DNA from: Thermodesulfobacteriota bacterium
GTDB taxonomy: Bacteria; Desulfobacterota; Desulfobacteria; Desulfobacterales; JAUWMJ01
Length of the DNA: 51,435 bases
NCBI GenBank assembly: GCA_034189135.1
Contig: JAXHVO010000031.1
Coordinates: forward strand, 1-51,435
Direction of reading: 5' to 3'
Both the position numbers and the translations under genes were made by a program. A model generated the notes under the pieces. That model had not been told where the DNA came from. It did not search any database and saw nothing but the letters and a program-made list of their open reading frames with translations. Shown piece after piece: positions 8,528 through 17,707 of the stretch (position 1 is its first letter; the number at the start of each line of letters is the position of its first letter).

Positions 8528-10165
8528 TTAGTTGTGAAAAATACTCATATCAACATCAATACCTCTGTTCAAAAGGTCCTGAAGGAAATCAGGGATCCAG
8601 CCGGTGGCAATGAACTGTCCCCTGGTTTTTCCCGAGGCATCAAATCCTTCCTGTTTGAAATAAAAAATATCCTGAAGTATAATTTTATCGTCCTCAATGC
8701 CCGTCACCTCGGATACATAGGTAATCTTTCTGGAGCCGCATGTCAGTCTGGTCTGCTGGACGACGATATCCACTGCTGCAGCAATCTGCTCCCGAATCGC
8801 CCGACTGGGAAGGTCTTCGCCTGACATCATGACCATGGTTTCCAATCTCGATAGCATATCGATGGGGGAATTGGCATGAGCGGTGGTAAGGGAACCGTCA
8901 TGACCGGTGTTCATCGCCTGCAGCATATCGAGAGTCTCCCCTCCCCGGCACTCTCCCACTACAATGCGGTCCGGTCTCATTCTCAACGCATTCTTAACCA
9001 GATGTCGGATTTTAATTTCGCCTTTCCCTTCAATATTCGGCGGGCGTGACTCAAGCCTGACCACATGATCCTGGGACAGTTGCAGTTCGGCTGCATCCTC
9101 TATGGTCACAATTCGCTCGTCTTCAGGAATAAAGGAACTTAAAATATTTAAGGTGGTGGTTTTACCCGACCCTGTCCCTCCTGAAATCACCACGTTTTTT
9201 CTGTTTTCCACACAAACCTTGAGGAATTCGGCAATGGACCGGTTGATGGTGTTAAATTCCACCAGGTTGTCAACCGTAAAAGGGTCCTTGGAAAACTTAC
9301 GGATGGTAATACAAGGCCCATTCAAAGCCATGGGAGGAATAACTGCATTGACCCTGGAACCGTCTTTCAGCCTGGCATCCACCATGGGTGAGCTTTCATC
9401 GATGCGCCGTCCGATGGGGCTGACTATCCGGGAAATGATCCCCAGCAATGACATATCACTGTTAAAGATTTTGGGAGACAGGATTATCTTTCCGTTTTTT
9501 TCCACATAGATCTGGTCTTTACGGTTTACCATAATTTCGGTTACCGCCACATCTTCCATCAGATCTTCCAGGGGACCCAGTGCCAGTGCCTCATCCAGTA
9601 TGTCCTTAATCAGTATTTCCTGGTCAATTTCCCAGAGCACATCCGCTTCCGTTTCGTCCAGAATCTCCCGGACCATTTCATCACACTGCCGACGTAGTTC
9701 TATATCATTGATCTTTTTTACATCCAGTCGTCTCAAATCTATGATGTCCAACAGTTGGTTGTGAACGATGGTCTTAAGCTCAATAACCCTCGGATCTCTG
9801 TAATATTCAAGCTCTTCTTCAGGGGTCAGTTCACTTATTTTTCTTTTTTGTTTATCCTCATCAACGATGCCTTCCTTCACCTTAAGGAAATATTCGCCGA
9901 TACTGATGATATCATCGACCTGAACAGGCACGGATTTGAGCGCGGGTATTTTTCTTTCATTCACAAACGTCCCGTGTTTGCTGTTCAGATCGGCAATATA
10001 ATAACTGTTGGAACGTCTATATATTTCGGCGTGGTTGGTTGATACACCCGTCCGATCAAGAATCACATCATTTCCTGATGCCCTTCCGACTTTAAGCACG
10101 GACCTGGGAACGGACTCTAGTTTGGCTTTTCCTTTCAGGTTCCTGTATATGGCAATTGCGATCAT
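8528..10165 (-). CDS. FHA-CpaF fusion: Tad pilus assembly ATPase
   Basis: 545 residues. An N-terminal FHA domain (about 1-95: [31 protein letters not shown]) is joined by a helical linker to a full CpaF/TadA ATPase. Walker A is [12 protein letters not shown] (about residue 327), Walker B is [20 protein letters not shown], and the His-box region is [16 protein letters not shown]. It is the main motor candidate for pilus extension and retraction, working on TadB/TadC at the cytoplasmic face. The FHA domain implies that phosphothreonine binding could recruit or gate the motor. No Ser/Thr kinase is encoded in this window. The ATPase half is closely similar to the paralogue at 1617-2714. The ATG at 10165 has only a weak ribosome binding site. 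Confidence 0.93.
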   Translation of the reverse strand: MIAIAIYRNLKGKAKLESVPRSVLKVGRASGNDVILDRTGVSTNHAEIYRRSNSYYIADLNSKHGTFVNERKIPALKSVPVQVDDIISIGEYFLKVKEGIVDEDKQKRKISELTPEEELEYYRDPRVIELKTIVHNQLLDIIDLRRLDVKKINDIELRRQCDEMVREILDETEADVLWEIDQEILIKDILDEALALGPLEDLMEDVAVTEIMVNRKDQIYVEKNGKIILSPKIFNSDMSLLGIISRIVSPIGRRIDESSPMVDARLKDGSRVNAVIPPMALNGPCITIRKFSKDPFTVDNLVEFNTINRSIAEFLKVCVENRKNVVISGGTGSGKTTTLNILSSFIPEDERIVTIEDAAELQLSQDHVVRLESRPPNIEGKGEIKIRHLVKNALRMRPDRIVVGECRGGETLDMLQAMNTGHDGSLTTAHANSPIDMLSRLETMVMMSGEDLPSRAIREQIAAAVDIVVQQTRLTCGSRKITYVSEVTGIEDDKIILQDIFYFKQEGFDASGKTRGQFIATGWIPDFLQDLLNRGIDVDMSIFHN

Positions 10166-10223
10166 AGTATACGCCTGTGTGGTTTTGCACTAATTTGAAT
10201 GAGATTGGATTTGATCATTTCTC

Positions 10224-11663
10224 CTAATCAAGGATGCTGAATTTAAGCTCTCTGTCTTCTTCCTGATACCTTTCCTGCATATTGTCTATCAGCTCCTTAT
10301 TTTTTGCATCCTCAGGAGTAATGACCTGAGGGGTAACAAAAATAACCAGCTCGCTTTCGTCTCGCCTGAAATTTCTTGACTTGAAAAGTTCGCCCAAGAT
10401 AGGGATGCTGCCAATCCCCGGTAGTTTATCAACCGATTTTGAATGGGTATTGCTTACCAGACCGGATAAGGCAATGGTCTGGCCGTTGGAAATATTAATG
10501 GACGTTTTGACACGGCTGGTTTGGAAATTGGGTATTCCATTGACAAAATCGGCGATATTGCTGTTTTCCACCTCGATTGCGGTTGCAATATTATCATAGT
10601 TATCGATAAAAGGTGAAATATTCAGGATAAGACCGTATTTTTTATATTCAACGGTGGATGAATTTGCCGTGACGATCGGAAGGGCGATTTCGCCGCCGGC
10701 CAGAAACTCGGCTTTTTCACCGCTCCTGCATAGAAGCTTCGGTTGGGCCAGGATGCGGCTTCGCTGATTGTTCTTAAGCAGATTGATATTCAACCCATAA
10801 TTTCCGGTTATAGTGTAAGCACCCACTAACGATTTTGCTTTGCCTCCTATGAATGTACTCTCAGCCTCCAACTCCGCACCAAAGCTCATCAGGTTGCCCC
10901 ATTTTATGCCCACGTCGGTCAGAGCCCCTTTATCGATTTCGATAAAATCAACGTTCACCAAAATCATTTTTTTCAGGGCGATCCCCACCTTTAAAAAATT
11001 CAACACATCTTTGGTAAAGGCACCCGCGATGACTTTGGCCTGTTTTTTAGCGTTTTCATCCGGTACATCACCGGTCAGAATGACCCGGTTACCCACCCGG
11101 ACTGCCTTGGCAGACGACAGTCCTGCGTTTTTAAGCTCATTATTGGCCAGCTCAATATTGGTGTCCAGAACAGTCGGGCTCAAGGTGGCCATAATAATGA
11201 CCTGAGGATAAAATTTTGAAATTTTTAAAATTTTCGTCATATCCTCCTCTCGAAGGACCATTCCATCAATAATAACACGCATTCCCACCGGTTTAACATC
11301 TATTCCTTCAACTCCGGTGAGAAGCCGTTTTAACTCTCCGGTCACCTCCCATGGATCCCTGGCGGAAACACGTATCAGTATGGTTCGCTCCCGGTCACCT
11401 TCATCCCATACAATCAGATTGGTTTCGCCCACACCCATAGCGGTTATCAGCACCTGGTTCGATTTTTCAAGCACCTTAACATCCGCAACGCCGGGGTTTC
11501 CCACCGCTATTCTACTTATGCTGGGAGTGCTTATGGTTTTTTGTTCGCCAAGGGTTAAATTCAATCTTTCTCTAGCCGCCGAAGATGTATAGAATACCAC
11601 TGACATAAGTCCGACCAGCGCTAAAATCCATGCAACTTGAATCCTTTTATGGGATCGGTTCAT
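10224..11663 (-). CDS. cpaC: Tad pilus secretin CpaC/RcpA
   Basis: 479 residues. A signal peptide ([15 protein letters not shown], cleaved near SSAARE) is followed by the N-terminal domain with [17 protein letters not shown] and [14 protein letters not shown], a BON-like stretch and the C-terminal secretin domain. The latter shows [38 protein letters not shown] and [12 protein letters not shown]. It would form the outer-membrane channel through which the Flp pilus passes. The start at 11663 has a purine-rich GGGGGAAAG site. It lies between cpaB and the FHA-CpaF gene, where many Tad loci have TadZ/CpaE instead; that gene is missing here. Confidence 0.95.
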   Translation of the reverse strand: MNRSHKRIQVAWILALVGLMSVVFYTSSAARERLNLTLGEQKTISTPSISRIAVGNPGVADVKVLEKSNQVLITAMGVGETNLIVWDEGDRERTILIRVSARDPWEVTGELKRLLTGVEGIDVKPVGMRVIIDGMVLREEDMTKILKISKFYPQVIIMATLSPTVLDTNIELANNELKNAGLSSAKAVRVGNRVILTGDVPDENAKKQAKVIAGAFTKDVLNFLKVGIALKKMILVNVDFIEIDKGALTDVGIKWGNLMSFGAELEAESTFIGGKAKSLVGAYTITGNYGLNINLLKNNQRSRILAQPKLLCRSGEKAEFLAGGEIALPIVTANSSTVEYKKYGLILNISPFIDNYDNIATAIEVENSNIADFVNGIPNFQTSRVKTSINISNGQTIALSGLVSNTHSKSVDKLPGIGSIPILGELFKSRNFRRDESELVIFVTPQVITPEDAKNKELIDNMQERYQEEDRELKFSILD

Positions 11664-11815
11664 CTTTCCCCCTGTTTATTCAATGATTAAAAACCACGCC
11701 CTTTACTGTTTAACGGCATTTTCGACGGATGTGGATGCTTATCTTTTTTCTTCTGCTCTCAACCTTCTGATTTTTGCCTCTGTGCCTTCTGCCTTTCTGT
11801 TCTGTTGCCTTCCTT

Positions 11816-12616
11816 TTACTTAGTGTCCACCTTCCCCCTTTTTATAACCTGAATACGGTCTCTCTTTTCCTGAATATTCCGCCGGAATTCCGCTTTCATA
11901 ATATCGGTAAAATCCATCTTGGGGATTTCTTTGTGGGTTTCAATGTCCTCCGGGTTTCTCAGTACTGACGCGAGCTTACCTTTTTGCTGGGCAAAAACCA
12001 CCAGTTCCGCTTCTTCCAAAGTCACCAATACGGTGATGGTGCTGTAGCTGTCACGGAAACCCCTTTCACCGGCTAGTGTGGTTCCGGTAGCAAGAATGGT
12101 AATGTTTTGCAGAAGGGTAAGGGTGGCTTCCTCTCCTGTTTCCTGGTTTCGAACCGTACAAAGAATATCAATGTGATCGCCGGGTTTGAGATGCCCTGCC
12201 ACGCCGCTTACCTGGTCCACCGGAACAGTGAGGGCTCGTTCTCCCAAAGTAATGGTTCCGGCCAATCCCTTATGGCGCAATTGTTTGATCTCCTCTTCCT
12301 GCCCCAGATCGGTCCAGAGGAGCGTGTCCCCCCGCTTTAAAGGAAAATTGAGTATCTGACCGGTAATTAGCTTGACATCCTTGGGATGTATCGCGTTTCC
12401 ATGAACATATTTTTCCGGCACATCCCGTTTAGCGACCATTCCCATTTCGAGCACAGTATTTGCCGATACATCCTGGGCCATGACCAGCACAGGCACCATG
12501 TTCATGCCCTTATACAGCCTCTTTTCCTGCCTTTTGATATAAAAATTGACCAGAAGTACCGCAATGACTCCGCATGCAATAGAACCGACGATAATCATCA
12601 ATGCTTTCTTGTTCAT
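11816..12616 (-). CDS. cpaB: Tad pilus assembly protein CpaB/RcpC
   Basis: 266 residues. One N-terminal membrane helix (MIIVGSIACGVIAVLLVNFYI) is followed by a SAF-like domain (VLVMAQDVSANTVLEMGMV, FPLKRGDTLLWTDL) and the RcpC region (GERALTVPVDQVSGVAGHL, KPGDHIDILCTV). CpaB is a periplasmic partner of the secretin CpaC, which is the next gene. The ATG at 12616 has an AAGGAAG site. The 152-bp gap to cpaC is rich in CCTTCTG-like pyrimidine repeats on the plus strand but has no gene. Confidence 0.93.
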   Translation of the reverse strand: MNKKALMIIVGSIACGVIAVLLVNFYIKRQEKRLYKGMNMVPVLVMAQDVSANTVLEMGMVAKRDVPEKYVHGNAIHPKDVKLITGQILNFPLKRGDTLLWTDLGQEEEIKQLRHKGLAGTITLGERALTVPVDQVSGVAGHLKPGDHIDILCTVRNQETGEEATLTLLQNITILATGTTLAGERGFRDSYSTITVLVTLEEAELVVFAQQKGKLASVLRNPEDIETHKEIPKMDFTDIMKAEFRRNIQEKRDRIQVIKRGKVDTK

Positions 12617-12634
12617 ATTGACTTCCTTTTCAAA

Positions 12635-13633
12635 TCAACTGTTTTTCATTTCCCGGTTTGTTATGGTGGTAATGATTTTTCCGGTGTATTCATCTTCCTG
12701 GATATAAATGGTGCATTCCCTTCCTTTGCGGGTATAAAACATTGTATTCTGCATCGACTGTTCTTCCATCACCCTTTCAAATACCGGGTCTGTGTTCCAT
12801 CCTTTCATTCTTGAATGATAAAAAAGGATTGTCCCGACAACTCCACCTCCTCCTTCGTATGAAACTAACCTGTCCATGGAAAGCGTATTTTCCTGCTCAA
12901 TGGAAAATATCCTCCGGCTGCCGGGATATCGCGGGACATCAGGGATGTCTTTTCCGGCTGTATCTCCATTGGTGTCCGGGAAAAAGTTGTTAAGATCAAA
13001 ATCCCGATCCGTCCACATGTTGATAATTCGGGTATCTTGAGTGCCGGGATTTTTCAAGGCAATGACGATTCTGCCGGTACCTATTGTGCCGAATTTGCCG
13101 GTTTCAGCCACCTTTTCAAATGTTTTGAGTATTTTTTCATCTCCCAGTAGCATGTCCGGATCATGAAACTCCAAAATGCCCAATAGACCCAAATCATCCC
13201 TTTCCACGCGAAAATGCTGATTGGATCTTAAGCAATCGAGTAATTTATTGATTTGAATCGCGCACGTCTTTAACTCCTTATCTCCAATTTTTTTTATTAT
13301 ACCCGCATCAATCTTTTTAACAGGTTGTGGCGGAAATTGTTTGGCATAAAAATCCAGGATTTTTGAAATATCATCTTTACTTTTTCCCAAGGTCATATAT
13401 GAAGTACTTCCGTTTACAATTATTTTCCTGGGTTCTGAGGTGTTCTGGTCATCAAACAGGTAACCCGGTATTGACCGGGTGTAAGATATAATACGTTCAA
13501 ATACCTTGGCTTCAGCATTGTTTTCACCGGGCCCGTATGTCAGGCCGAACCAGATTACGACAAGGCTGATCACAAGGATAATTAAAACCTTTACCGGTCT
13601 GCAGGATGATATTTTTATAAGTTTCAATTTCAT
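12635..13633 (-). CDS. Unknown exported or membrane-anchored Tad-locus protein
   Basis: 332 residues, family not recognised. One N-terminal hydrophobic helix (VLIILVISLVVIWFGLTY) could be a signal anchor. The rest is soluble, with two alpha/beta regions that look alike in outline: each has a stretch resembling a small domain around DISKILDFYAKQFPPQP and VGTILFYHSRMKGW. Phrases such as FYAKQF or FYHSRMKGW, after which a Trp and a short strand follow, suggest a repeated domain. It sits between tadE and cpaB with 18 nt to cpaB, so it is probably a pilus assembly or minor structural factor; this is inferred from position only. Confidence 0.7.
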   Translation of the reverse strand: MKLKLIKISSCRPVKVLIILVISLVVIWFGLTYGPGENNAEAKVFERIISYTRSIPGYLFDDQNTSEPRKIIVNGSTSYMTLGKSKDDISKILDFYAKQFPPQPVKKIDAGIIKKIGDKELKTCAIQINKLLDCLRSNQHFRVERDDLGLLGILEFHDPDMLLGDEKILKTFEKVAETGKFGTIGTGRIVIALKNPGTQDTRIINMWTDRDFDLNNFFPDTNGDTAGKDIPDVPRYPGSRRIFSIEQENTLSMDRLVSYEGGGGVVGTILFYHSRMKGWNTDPVFERVMEEQSMQNTMFYTRKGRECTIYIQEDEYTGKIITTITNREMKNS

Positions 13634-13695
13634 TCCAGTGCAAATTATTACATCATTATTGCATCAGGGATCCGGATTGTCCTAATTCTCAACTT

Positions 13696-14295
13696 TTAGC
13701 TTATCAAGTGCTTGAAAATTCCAAAAATATTCTTTACCATCTGCCATATCATGCCGAACATGTCATGCACCTTTGAATTACAGCCGTCCCATCCGTTTGC
13801 GGTGACATAATGGGACGATTCTATTTTATAATTGGCCGCATGCATATCACTTAAATCCAATGCCCCCAGTTGGGGGGCCACCTCATATTGAATTTTCAAG
13901 GAGGATATATTGGCTTTTTGGTCTGTCATTACCATGTTGATAATATCGAGCCCTTTACCAACGATTGTTTTCACCGCACCCCCGACGTTGCTAAAATCAG
14001 AAGGTATTTTCTGGGAGGTCACATACAGACCGGAAGATTTGTTATCAAAAAAATGTTTTGCGATCTTGCTTTTAGCCTGCGCGGTGGTCTGTTCTCCCCT
14101 GGCAAAATTCCACGTACCGTACCTTGCCGCGGCAAGTGTTTTGTGTTTGATAAGATATATATTGCCGATATACATACCCGCCCAGAGAAGGAGAACCACT
14201 GTAGGAAGAGCCACGACAAATTCGACCATGGATTGCCCATGGCTATTTTTGATAAGCAACGATATACGGCTTTTTAATGTTTTATAAATATCCAT
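13696..14295 (-). CDS. TadE-like minor pseudopilin
   Basis: 199 residues. The N-terminal TadE signature is GQSMVEFVVALPTVVLLLWAGMYIGNIYLI (about residues 20-48): a Gly before the processing site, Glu at +5 and a hydrophobic helix, followed by KHKTLAAARYGTW. TadE-type pseudopilins are processed by the prepilin peptidase and are needed for pilus assembly. The gene starts 1 nt after the stop of the preceding TadG part, so it is coupled to it. Its C-terminal half is specific to this locus and not recognised. Confidence 0.88.
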   Translation of the reverse strand: MDIYKTLKSRISLLIKNSHGQSMVEFVVALPTVVLLLWAGMYIGNIYLIKHKTLAAARYGTWNFARGEQTTAQAKSKIAKHFFDNKSSGLYVTSQKIPSDFSNVGGAVKTIVGKGLDIINMVMTDQKANISSLKIQYEVAPQLGALDLSDMHAANYKIESSHYVTANGWDGCNSKVHDMFGMIWQMVKNIFGIFKHLIS

Positions 14296-14296
14296 A

Positions 14297-15043
14297 TTAA
14301 TGAACCAGCCCCTGCCCGATACCCTTATCGAGTAATTTCTTAACGCTCGACGGAAGAATATTTGAAACCTTAACGCTAAAAAAACTGATGTTCAAATCAT
14401 CGAGTTTGCACGGCTTCAAACGCACATGCCAGTCCTGGTTAAACATATCCGCCTTGGTGGGGTTATAAATTTCCGCCTGGGCAACCGTCCATGTACGATC
14501 ACCCAGAATAGTGCTGGTTCCGAACGACTCGCTACCCTTTCTAAACTGTCCCAGGGGAAGCTTGTCTGGTGTGTTCTTGGAAACGATGACCGTAAATTTG
14601 GTATCCTTTTCCCAATCATCCCCGAGTATATAGGGGACGGCCTTTTTGGACGTATCCTCCTGCTCTACGTTCTTTTTTTTGCCCTTGTATGTACAACCTT
14701 GAAGGACCCACTTGGTTTCATAGCATTTGCCGTTTATTTTATCATAACAAGTAACCCTGCACGGTTTTTTATTGAATATAGATGTGTCTCTAATTGAAGG
14801 AGATCTGCAGGGATACCTGCCTGCAGGTGCTTTTCCTGGATCAAACGCTGAGCCGATTTTTTCGTATACCTTTTTGCAGTTGTATTCTATTCGTGATCCA
14901 CTCCAGGTGGGTTTACCTTTATTTTCATTACATTCCCTGCAGCTGGTGGTCAATTCTGTGGAGGCATGTTTTCCTCCTCCGCATAACTCCATTTTGCTTA
15001 ACTCTACCATACCTTCCCAGACTCCACCCGGGGGTGGTATCAC
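14297..15043 (-). pseudogene. C-terminal part of TadG-like protein, after in-frame TGA
   Basis: 248 codons that continue in the same reading frame as the gene at 15044-15886, separated from it by a single TGA. This part has no signal peptide or membrane helix. It is Cys-rich (11 or more Cys in the first 130 residues) and ends with a motif seen in TadG-type proteins: WTVAQAEIYNP followed by QDWHVRLKP. It could be translated by restart at the GTG at 15043, which has a GGGGG stretch 6 nt upstream, or at a nearby ATG (MVELSK). It could also come from readthrough, or be an inactive remnant. Without the N-terminal anchor, this piece alone is unlikely to be exported. Confidence 0.6.
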
Positions 15044-15886
15044 TCATGGACCCCCAACCGTCCAGAATGTTGTAAATGCGTGTCGAACTTTAATTCCGAT
15101 CAGTGGGATTTTCATGCCCAAGGCACTGTCCCAGCATAAAAAGTTTTTATATCCAGGACCTCCCTTTGTGGTGGGCGGACATAGATCTTTAAAAACACCC
15201 TTCTTTACCGGCAGACCACTGACCGGATCGGTGGGAAAAAAAATCGCGGTATAAGAGAAACCTGCCACATCCACCAGGGGATTTGCCCCGTTTAACTCCG
15301 CAATGCGGTTGGCTTCGTAAGCACCAAAAATAGGAGTAGAATGTTTGACAACTCTTTCAGACTGTTGAAGAACCTTCATGACTTTCCATAAGCCACTGTT
15401 CTTTTTGGTCAGTTTTTTCATTAATTTATTCATAGGTTTGGCGAGATTCTTCATGAATTGTTCACTATACTTCAAACAAGCCTTCCATACTTCACCGGCA
15501 GCAGCTATAATCGGACCGACATATGGAATACCTTTCATAGCGATCATGGCTTCGGCCGCCGCCAAGTTTACTTTTATGGCTGTTTCTGTGGCGATGTAGG
15601 TTTTGTTAAAAGCTTTGAAAAATATAATAAATCCCAGGCATTCGGTCATCCCCACATTCAGGATACTGATCATATTCATGCCCCGTGCATTCCAGATTCC
15701 ACCCGCCATCACAGCGGCATCCGCTGCATTCTGCATTTCAACCTTTGATGTGACACGATCACCCACATTAATTACCAGTGCAAAAAAACAGACCAGGGCA
15801 AACATGACAATGGCGAGAAAAACCAAAGTCTGACCCCCCTGGTCCTCATGGCCTGATTGTAATCGCTGGTAAATGAGTCTCATCAT
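15044..15886 (-). CDS. TadG-like Flp pilus assembly protein, N-terminal part, ending at in-frame TGA
   Basis: 280 residues. The N-terminal TadE/TadG region is GGQTLVFLAIVMFALVCFFALVINVGDRV followed by KVEMQNAADAAVMAGG, the classic pattern of TadG-like proteins: membrane helix, then a Gln-Asn-Ala-Ala-Asp-Ala block. The rest is an Ala- and Lys-rich helical stalk. The frame ends in TVGGP and a TGA, and the next codon onward stays open for 248 more codons. The combined protein of about 529 residues would be a normal length for this family. The start at 15886 directly abuts heptamer repeat C and has no good ribosome binding site. Confidence 0.78.
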   Translation of the reverse strand: MMRLIYQRLQSGHEDQGGQTLVFLAIVMFALVCFFALVINVGDRVTSKVEMQNAADAAVMAGGIWNARGMNMISILNVGMTECLGFIIFFKAFNKTYIATETAIKVNLAAAEAMIAMKGIPYVGPIIAAAGEVWKACLKYSEQFMKNLAKPMNKLMKKLTKKNSGLWKVMKVLQQSERVVKHSTPIFGAYEANRIAELNGANPLVDVAGFSYTAIFFPTDPVSGLPVKKGVFKDLCPPTTKGGPGYKNFLCWDSALGMKIPLIGIKVRHAFTTFWTVGGP

Positions 15887-15890
15887 ATCG

Positions 15891-15999
15891 GGTTACGAGT
15901 TACGGGTTACGGGTTGCGGGTTGCGGGTTATAAATAAGAATTATTTCCTATTAAAAACTCGCAACACGTAACGCGTAACCCGTCACCCGGAACAATTAC
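15891..15999. repeat. Heptamer hairpin repeat C
   Basis: Left arm at 15891-15930: GG followed by TTACGAG, TTACGGG, TTACGGG, TTGCGGG, TTGCGGG. An AT-rich centre follows, then an inverted arm at about 15956-15994 which read on the minus strand gives TTCCGGG, TGACGGG, TTACGCG, TTACGTG, TTGCGAG. The two arms can pair over about 35 nt with mismatches. It separates the TadE gene (16067-16663) from the TadG-like gene. Confidence 0.7.
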
Positions 16000-16066
16000 G
16001 TAATCACCAAACGAACAAGTTTAAAAAATGTAGTATGCTTGGTGATCAATATGGTTTTAAGATTTA

Positions 16067-16663
16067 TTAGCAACATTTTTTGGTTTTTACCTTACCTGCA
16101 GCCGGAAGTGTACAGCTGGCTTTAAAGGTAAATGTGTATAACTTACCTTTTTTTTTGCAATCGCGCTTCCACATTTCATAAAAAATTCTGTTTGCCAGCG
16201 GAATCCCCATGACATAGTGATATGTCACTTCAGCGGTCACATCCTGGTGAGGAGTCTTGGCATTAAGTTTAGCGGGTTTTAGTTCCACCGACACATTTGA
16301 ACGGGCCATATTATACCGCCGGGCCAGCTCAAAATCTATTCCGGTAGCACCTTCTACCATGTCTTCAATCGGCTTGATAAATTTCTCAGCCGATCCAAAA
16401 TCCTTCATGGGTGAAATCGACCAGCAGGCGATGATGGCGGCACGCTCCGCCTTTTTTTTTGCCACGGAATTGCCGCTATCCGGTAGGAAAACAATGGCAC
16501 TTCTCGCCGCACAATAAGCCGCATAGTTAACCACCTGCCTGGCGGACAGGAGCAAAAAAGTCTGCATAATGACCAGGCAGAGCAAAAAAACCACGGGAAA
16601 AACAACGACAAACTCTACCATTGCCTGCCCGCTTTCATCTTTTCTCAGCTTTTTCCCTGACAT
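16067..16663 (-). CDS. TadE-like minor pseudopilin
   Basis: About 198 residues. The N-terminal signature is ESGQAMVEFVVVFPVVFLLC, then a helix and RQVVNYAAYCAARSAIVF, typical of TadE (Gly before the cleavage site, Glu at +5). The rest is a soluble domain with DVTAEVTYHYVMGIPLANR and a Lys-rich tail ending in CC. The ATG at 16663 is preferred; a GTG five codons upstream at 16678 is possible, and neither has a strong ribosome binding site. It lies between prepilin peptidase and the TadG-like gene, separated from the peptidase gene by a palindromic element. Confidence 0.87.
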   Translation of the reverse strand: MSGKKLRKDESGQAMVEFVVVFPVVFLLCLVIMQTFLLLSARQVVNYAAYCAARSAIVFLPDSGNSVAKKKAERAAIIACWSISPMKDFGSAEKFIKPIEDMVEGATGIDFELARRYNMARSNVSVELKPAKLNAKTPHQDVTAEVTYHYVMGIPLANRIFYEMWKRDCKKKGKLYTFTFKASCTLPAAGKVKTKKCC

Positions 16664-16712
16664 TGCAATCAGTATCACTTAATTTCGACGAACTCCCAAA
16701 AAATCTGATATG

Positions 16713-16837
16713 GACGGTTTCGTAAAAAGTTCAAATTCAAGGCGTAGCGGTTTTTCAGGGATGAGACTATACTTATAGTATGTCGAGTTCCTGAAAAACC
16801 GCTACAACGCAGAAGTTGGACTTTTTACGAAACCGTC
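16713..16837. repeat. 125-bp near-perfect palindromic element
   Basis: The ends are exact inverted copies (GACGGTTTCGTAAAAAGT and its reverse complement). The inner parts also pair: GTAGCGGTTTTTCAGG at about 16743-16758 pairs with CCTGAAAAACCGCTAC at about 16790-16805. The centre (ACTATACTTATAGTATGT) is itself a palindrome. No coding capacity and no clear target duplication. It ends 4 nt from the stop of the prepilin peptidase gene, so it could also act as a transcript-stabilising hairpin. Confidence 0.8.
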
Positions 16838-16841
16838 ACGT

Positions 16842-17372
16842 TTATACCATACAAAGGGCCCATACACTTCCTAACGAAATGGCCACCCCATACGGCAGGT
16901 ATATGCGTTCTTCCGGTTTCTGCATCCTGTGTGCTTTCAAAGGATGCCGTAACAACGTAACCATATTCTTAAAGGTGGCAAGCAGCCTTCCTTTCCAGAT
17001 CAATAGGGCAAATGCCATCATTCCGCCGATTAACCCGGTGTAAAACATGGTCCACAACACGAATACGGTTCCTTTAAGCGCACCGATTGCCCCTAACAGC
17101 TTTACATCTCCCGCCCCCATCCCACCGGTTAAAAAGATAATAAACAACAGCGCCAGACCGGTAAAAAGACCGGCCAAACTCATAAGGATTCCATGTCCCG
17201 CTCCGCCTGCATAGCCAAGGATCAAACCCAGAGCCATTGAAGGGTACGTCTGGATATTATAGATTTTTTTTTTGGTGATATCAGTGAGAAATGAAGTAAG
17301 AACAAGTAAAATAAGAATAACGTTGCTGGCCAAAGTTATGCTCGAGACGTGCAATAAATGATCCGGCGACAT
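16842..17372 (-). CDS. cpaA: Prepilin peptidase CpaA/TadV (A24 family)
   Basis: 176 residues, a polytopic membrane aspartic protease of the short TadV/CpaA type without the N-terminal methylase domain. The two catalytic Asp residues lie in TSFLTDITKKKIYN (about residue 31) and in GGMGAGDVKLLGAIGA (about residue 90). Helices lie at about 10-28, 45-60, 63-85, 100-125 and at the C-terminus. It would remove leader peptides from the Flp pilins encoded just upstream and from the TadE-type proteins downstream. Confidence 0.93.
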   Translation of the reverse strand: MSPDHLLHVSSITLASNVILILLVLTSFLTDITKKKIYNIQTYPSMALGLILGYAGGAGHGILMSLAGLFTGLALLFIIFLTGGMGAGDVKLLGAIGALKGTVFVLWTMFYTGLIGGMMAFALLIWKGRLLATFKNMVTLLRHPLKAHRMQKPEERIYLPYGVAISLGSVWALCMV

Positions 17373-17403
17373 AGGATTATCCTGTCGAACTGGTTTTTAA
17401 TCG

Positions 17404-17607
17404 TTACGGAATTGGAAGGCTTACCATGTTCGCTATCAGCGAATAATAATCATTTAGCTTTGAAATAATTTCTTGGTTAAAATAGAGAGCCACGGCCACA
17501 ATCATGGCAGAAAGGATGGCATATTCTGCCATGGCCTGCCCTTTGTTCTGCCCGATCAGCTTAAAAATGGCGGCCGATATCAGCGTTTTTACTGACCTGA
17601 ATTTCAT
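17404..17607 (-). CDS. Second Flp-like pilin
   Basis: About 67 residues. The pilin signature GQAMAEYAILSAMIVAVAL has Gly before the cleavage site, Glu at +5 and Tyr at +6, followed by a hydrophobic helix and a short tail. It is shorter and more divergent than the first pilin and may be a minor pilin. The ATG at 17607 is chosen over a TTG at 17616; the ribosome binding site is weak. A hairpin at 17652-17671 lies between the two pilin genes. Confidence 0.85.
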   Translation of the reverse strand: MKFRSVKTLISAAIFKLIGQNKGQAMAEYAILSAMIVAVALYFNQEIISKLNDYYSLIANMVSLPIP

Positions 17608-17707
17608 GTATGGCAATCCGCTAAGTTCAGGTGTTTTTAAATTAAGATATTAGCAGTCTGGCATACCTGCTGAGATATTCATAATTCTTTTGATTTATCC
17701 ACACCTA

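Noticed and set aside
11753-11819. CCTTCTG-rich pyrimidine tract between cpaC and cpaB as a regulatory repeat
   Set aside because: Spacing is irregular, no inverted partner is present and it looks like simple low-complexity drift; nothing more can be supported.
15044-15046. TGA as selenocysteine codon in the TadG-like gene
   Set aside because: A small stem can be drawn just after the TGA, but the protein is structural, no redox motif surrounds the site, and the family has no known Sec. A nonsense change or split gene is more likely.
14426-15254. Plus-strand frames opposite the TadG-like genes
   Set aside because: They have no start signals and fall opposite well-supported Tad genes.
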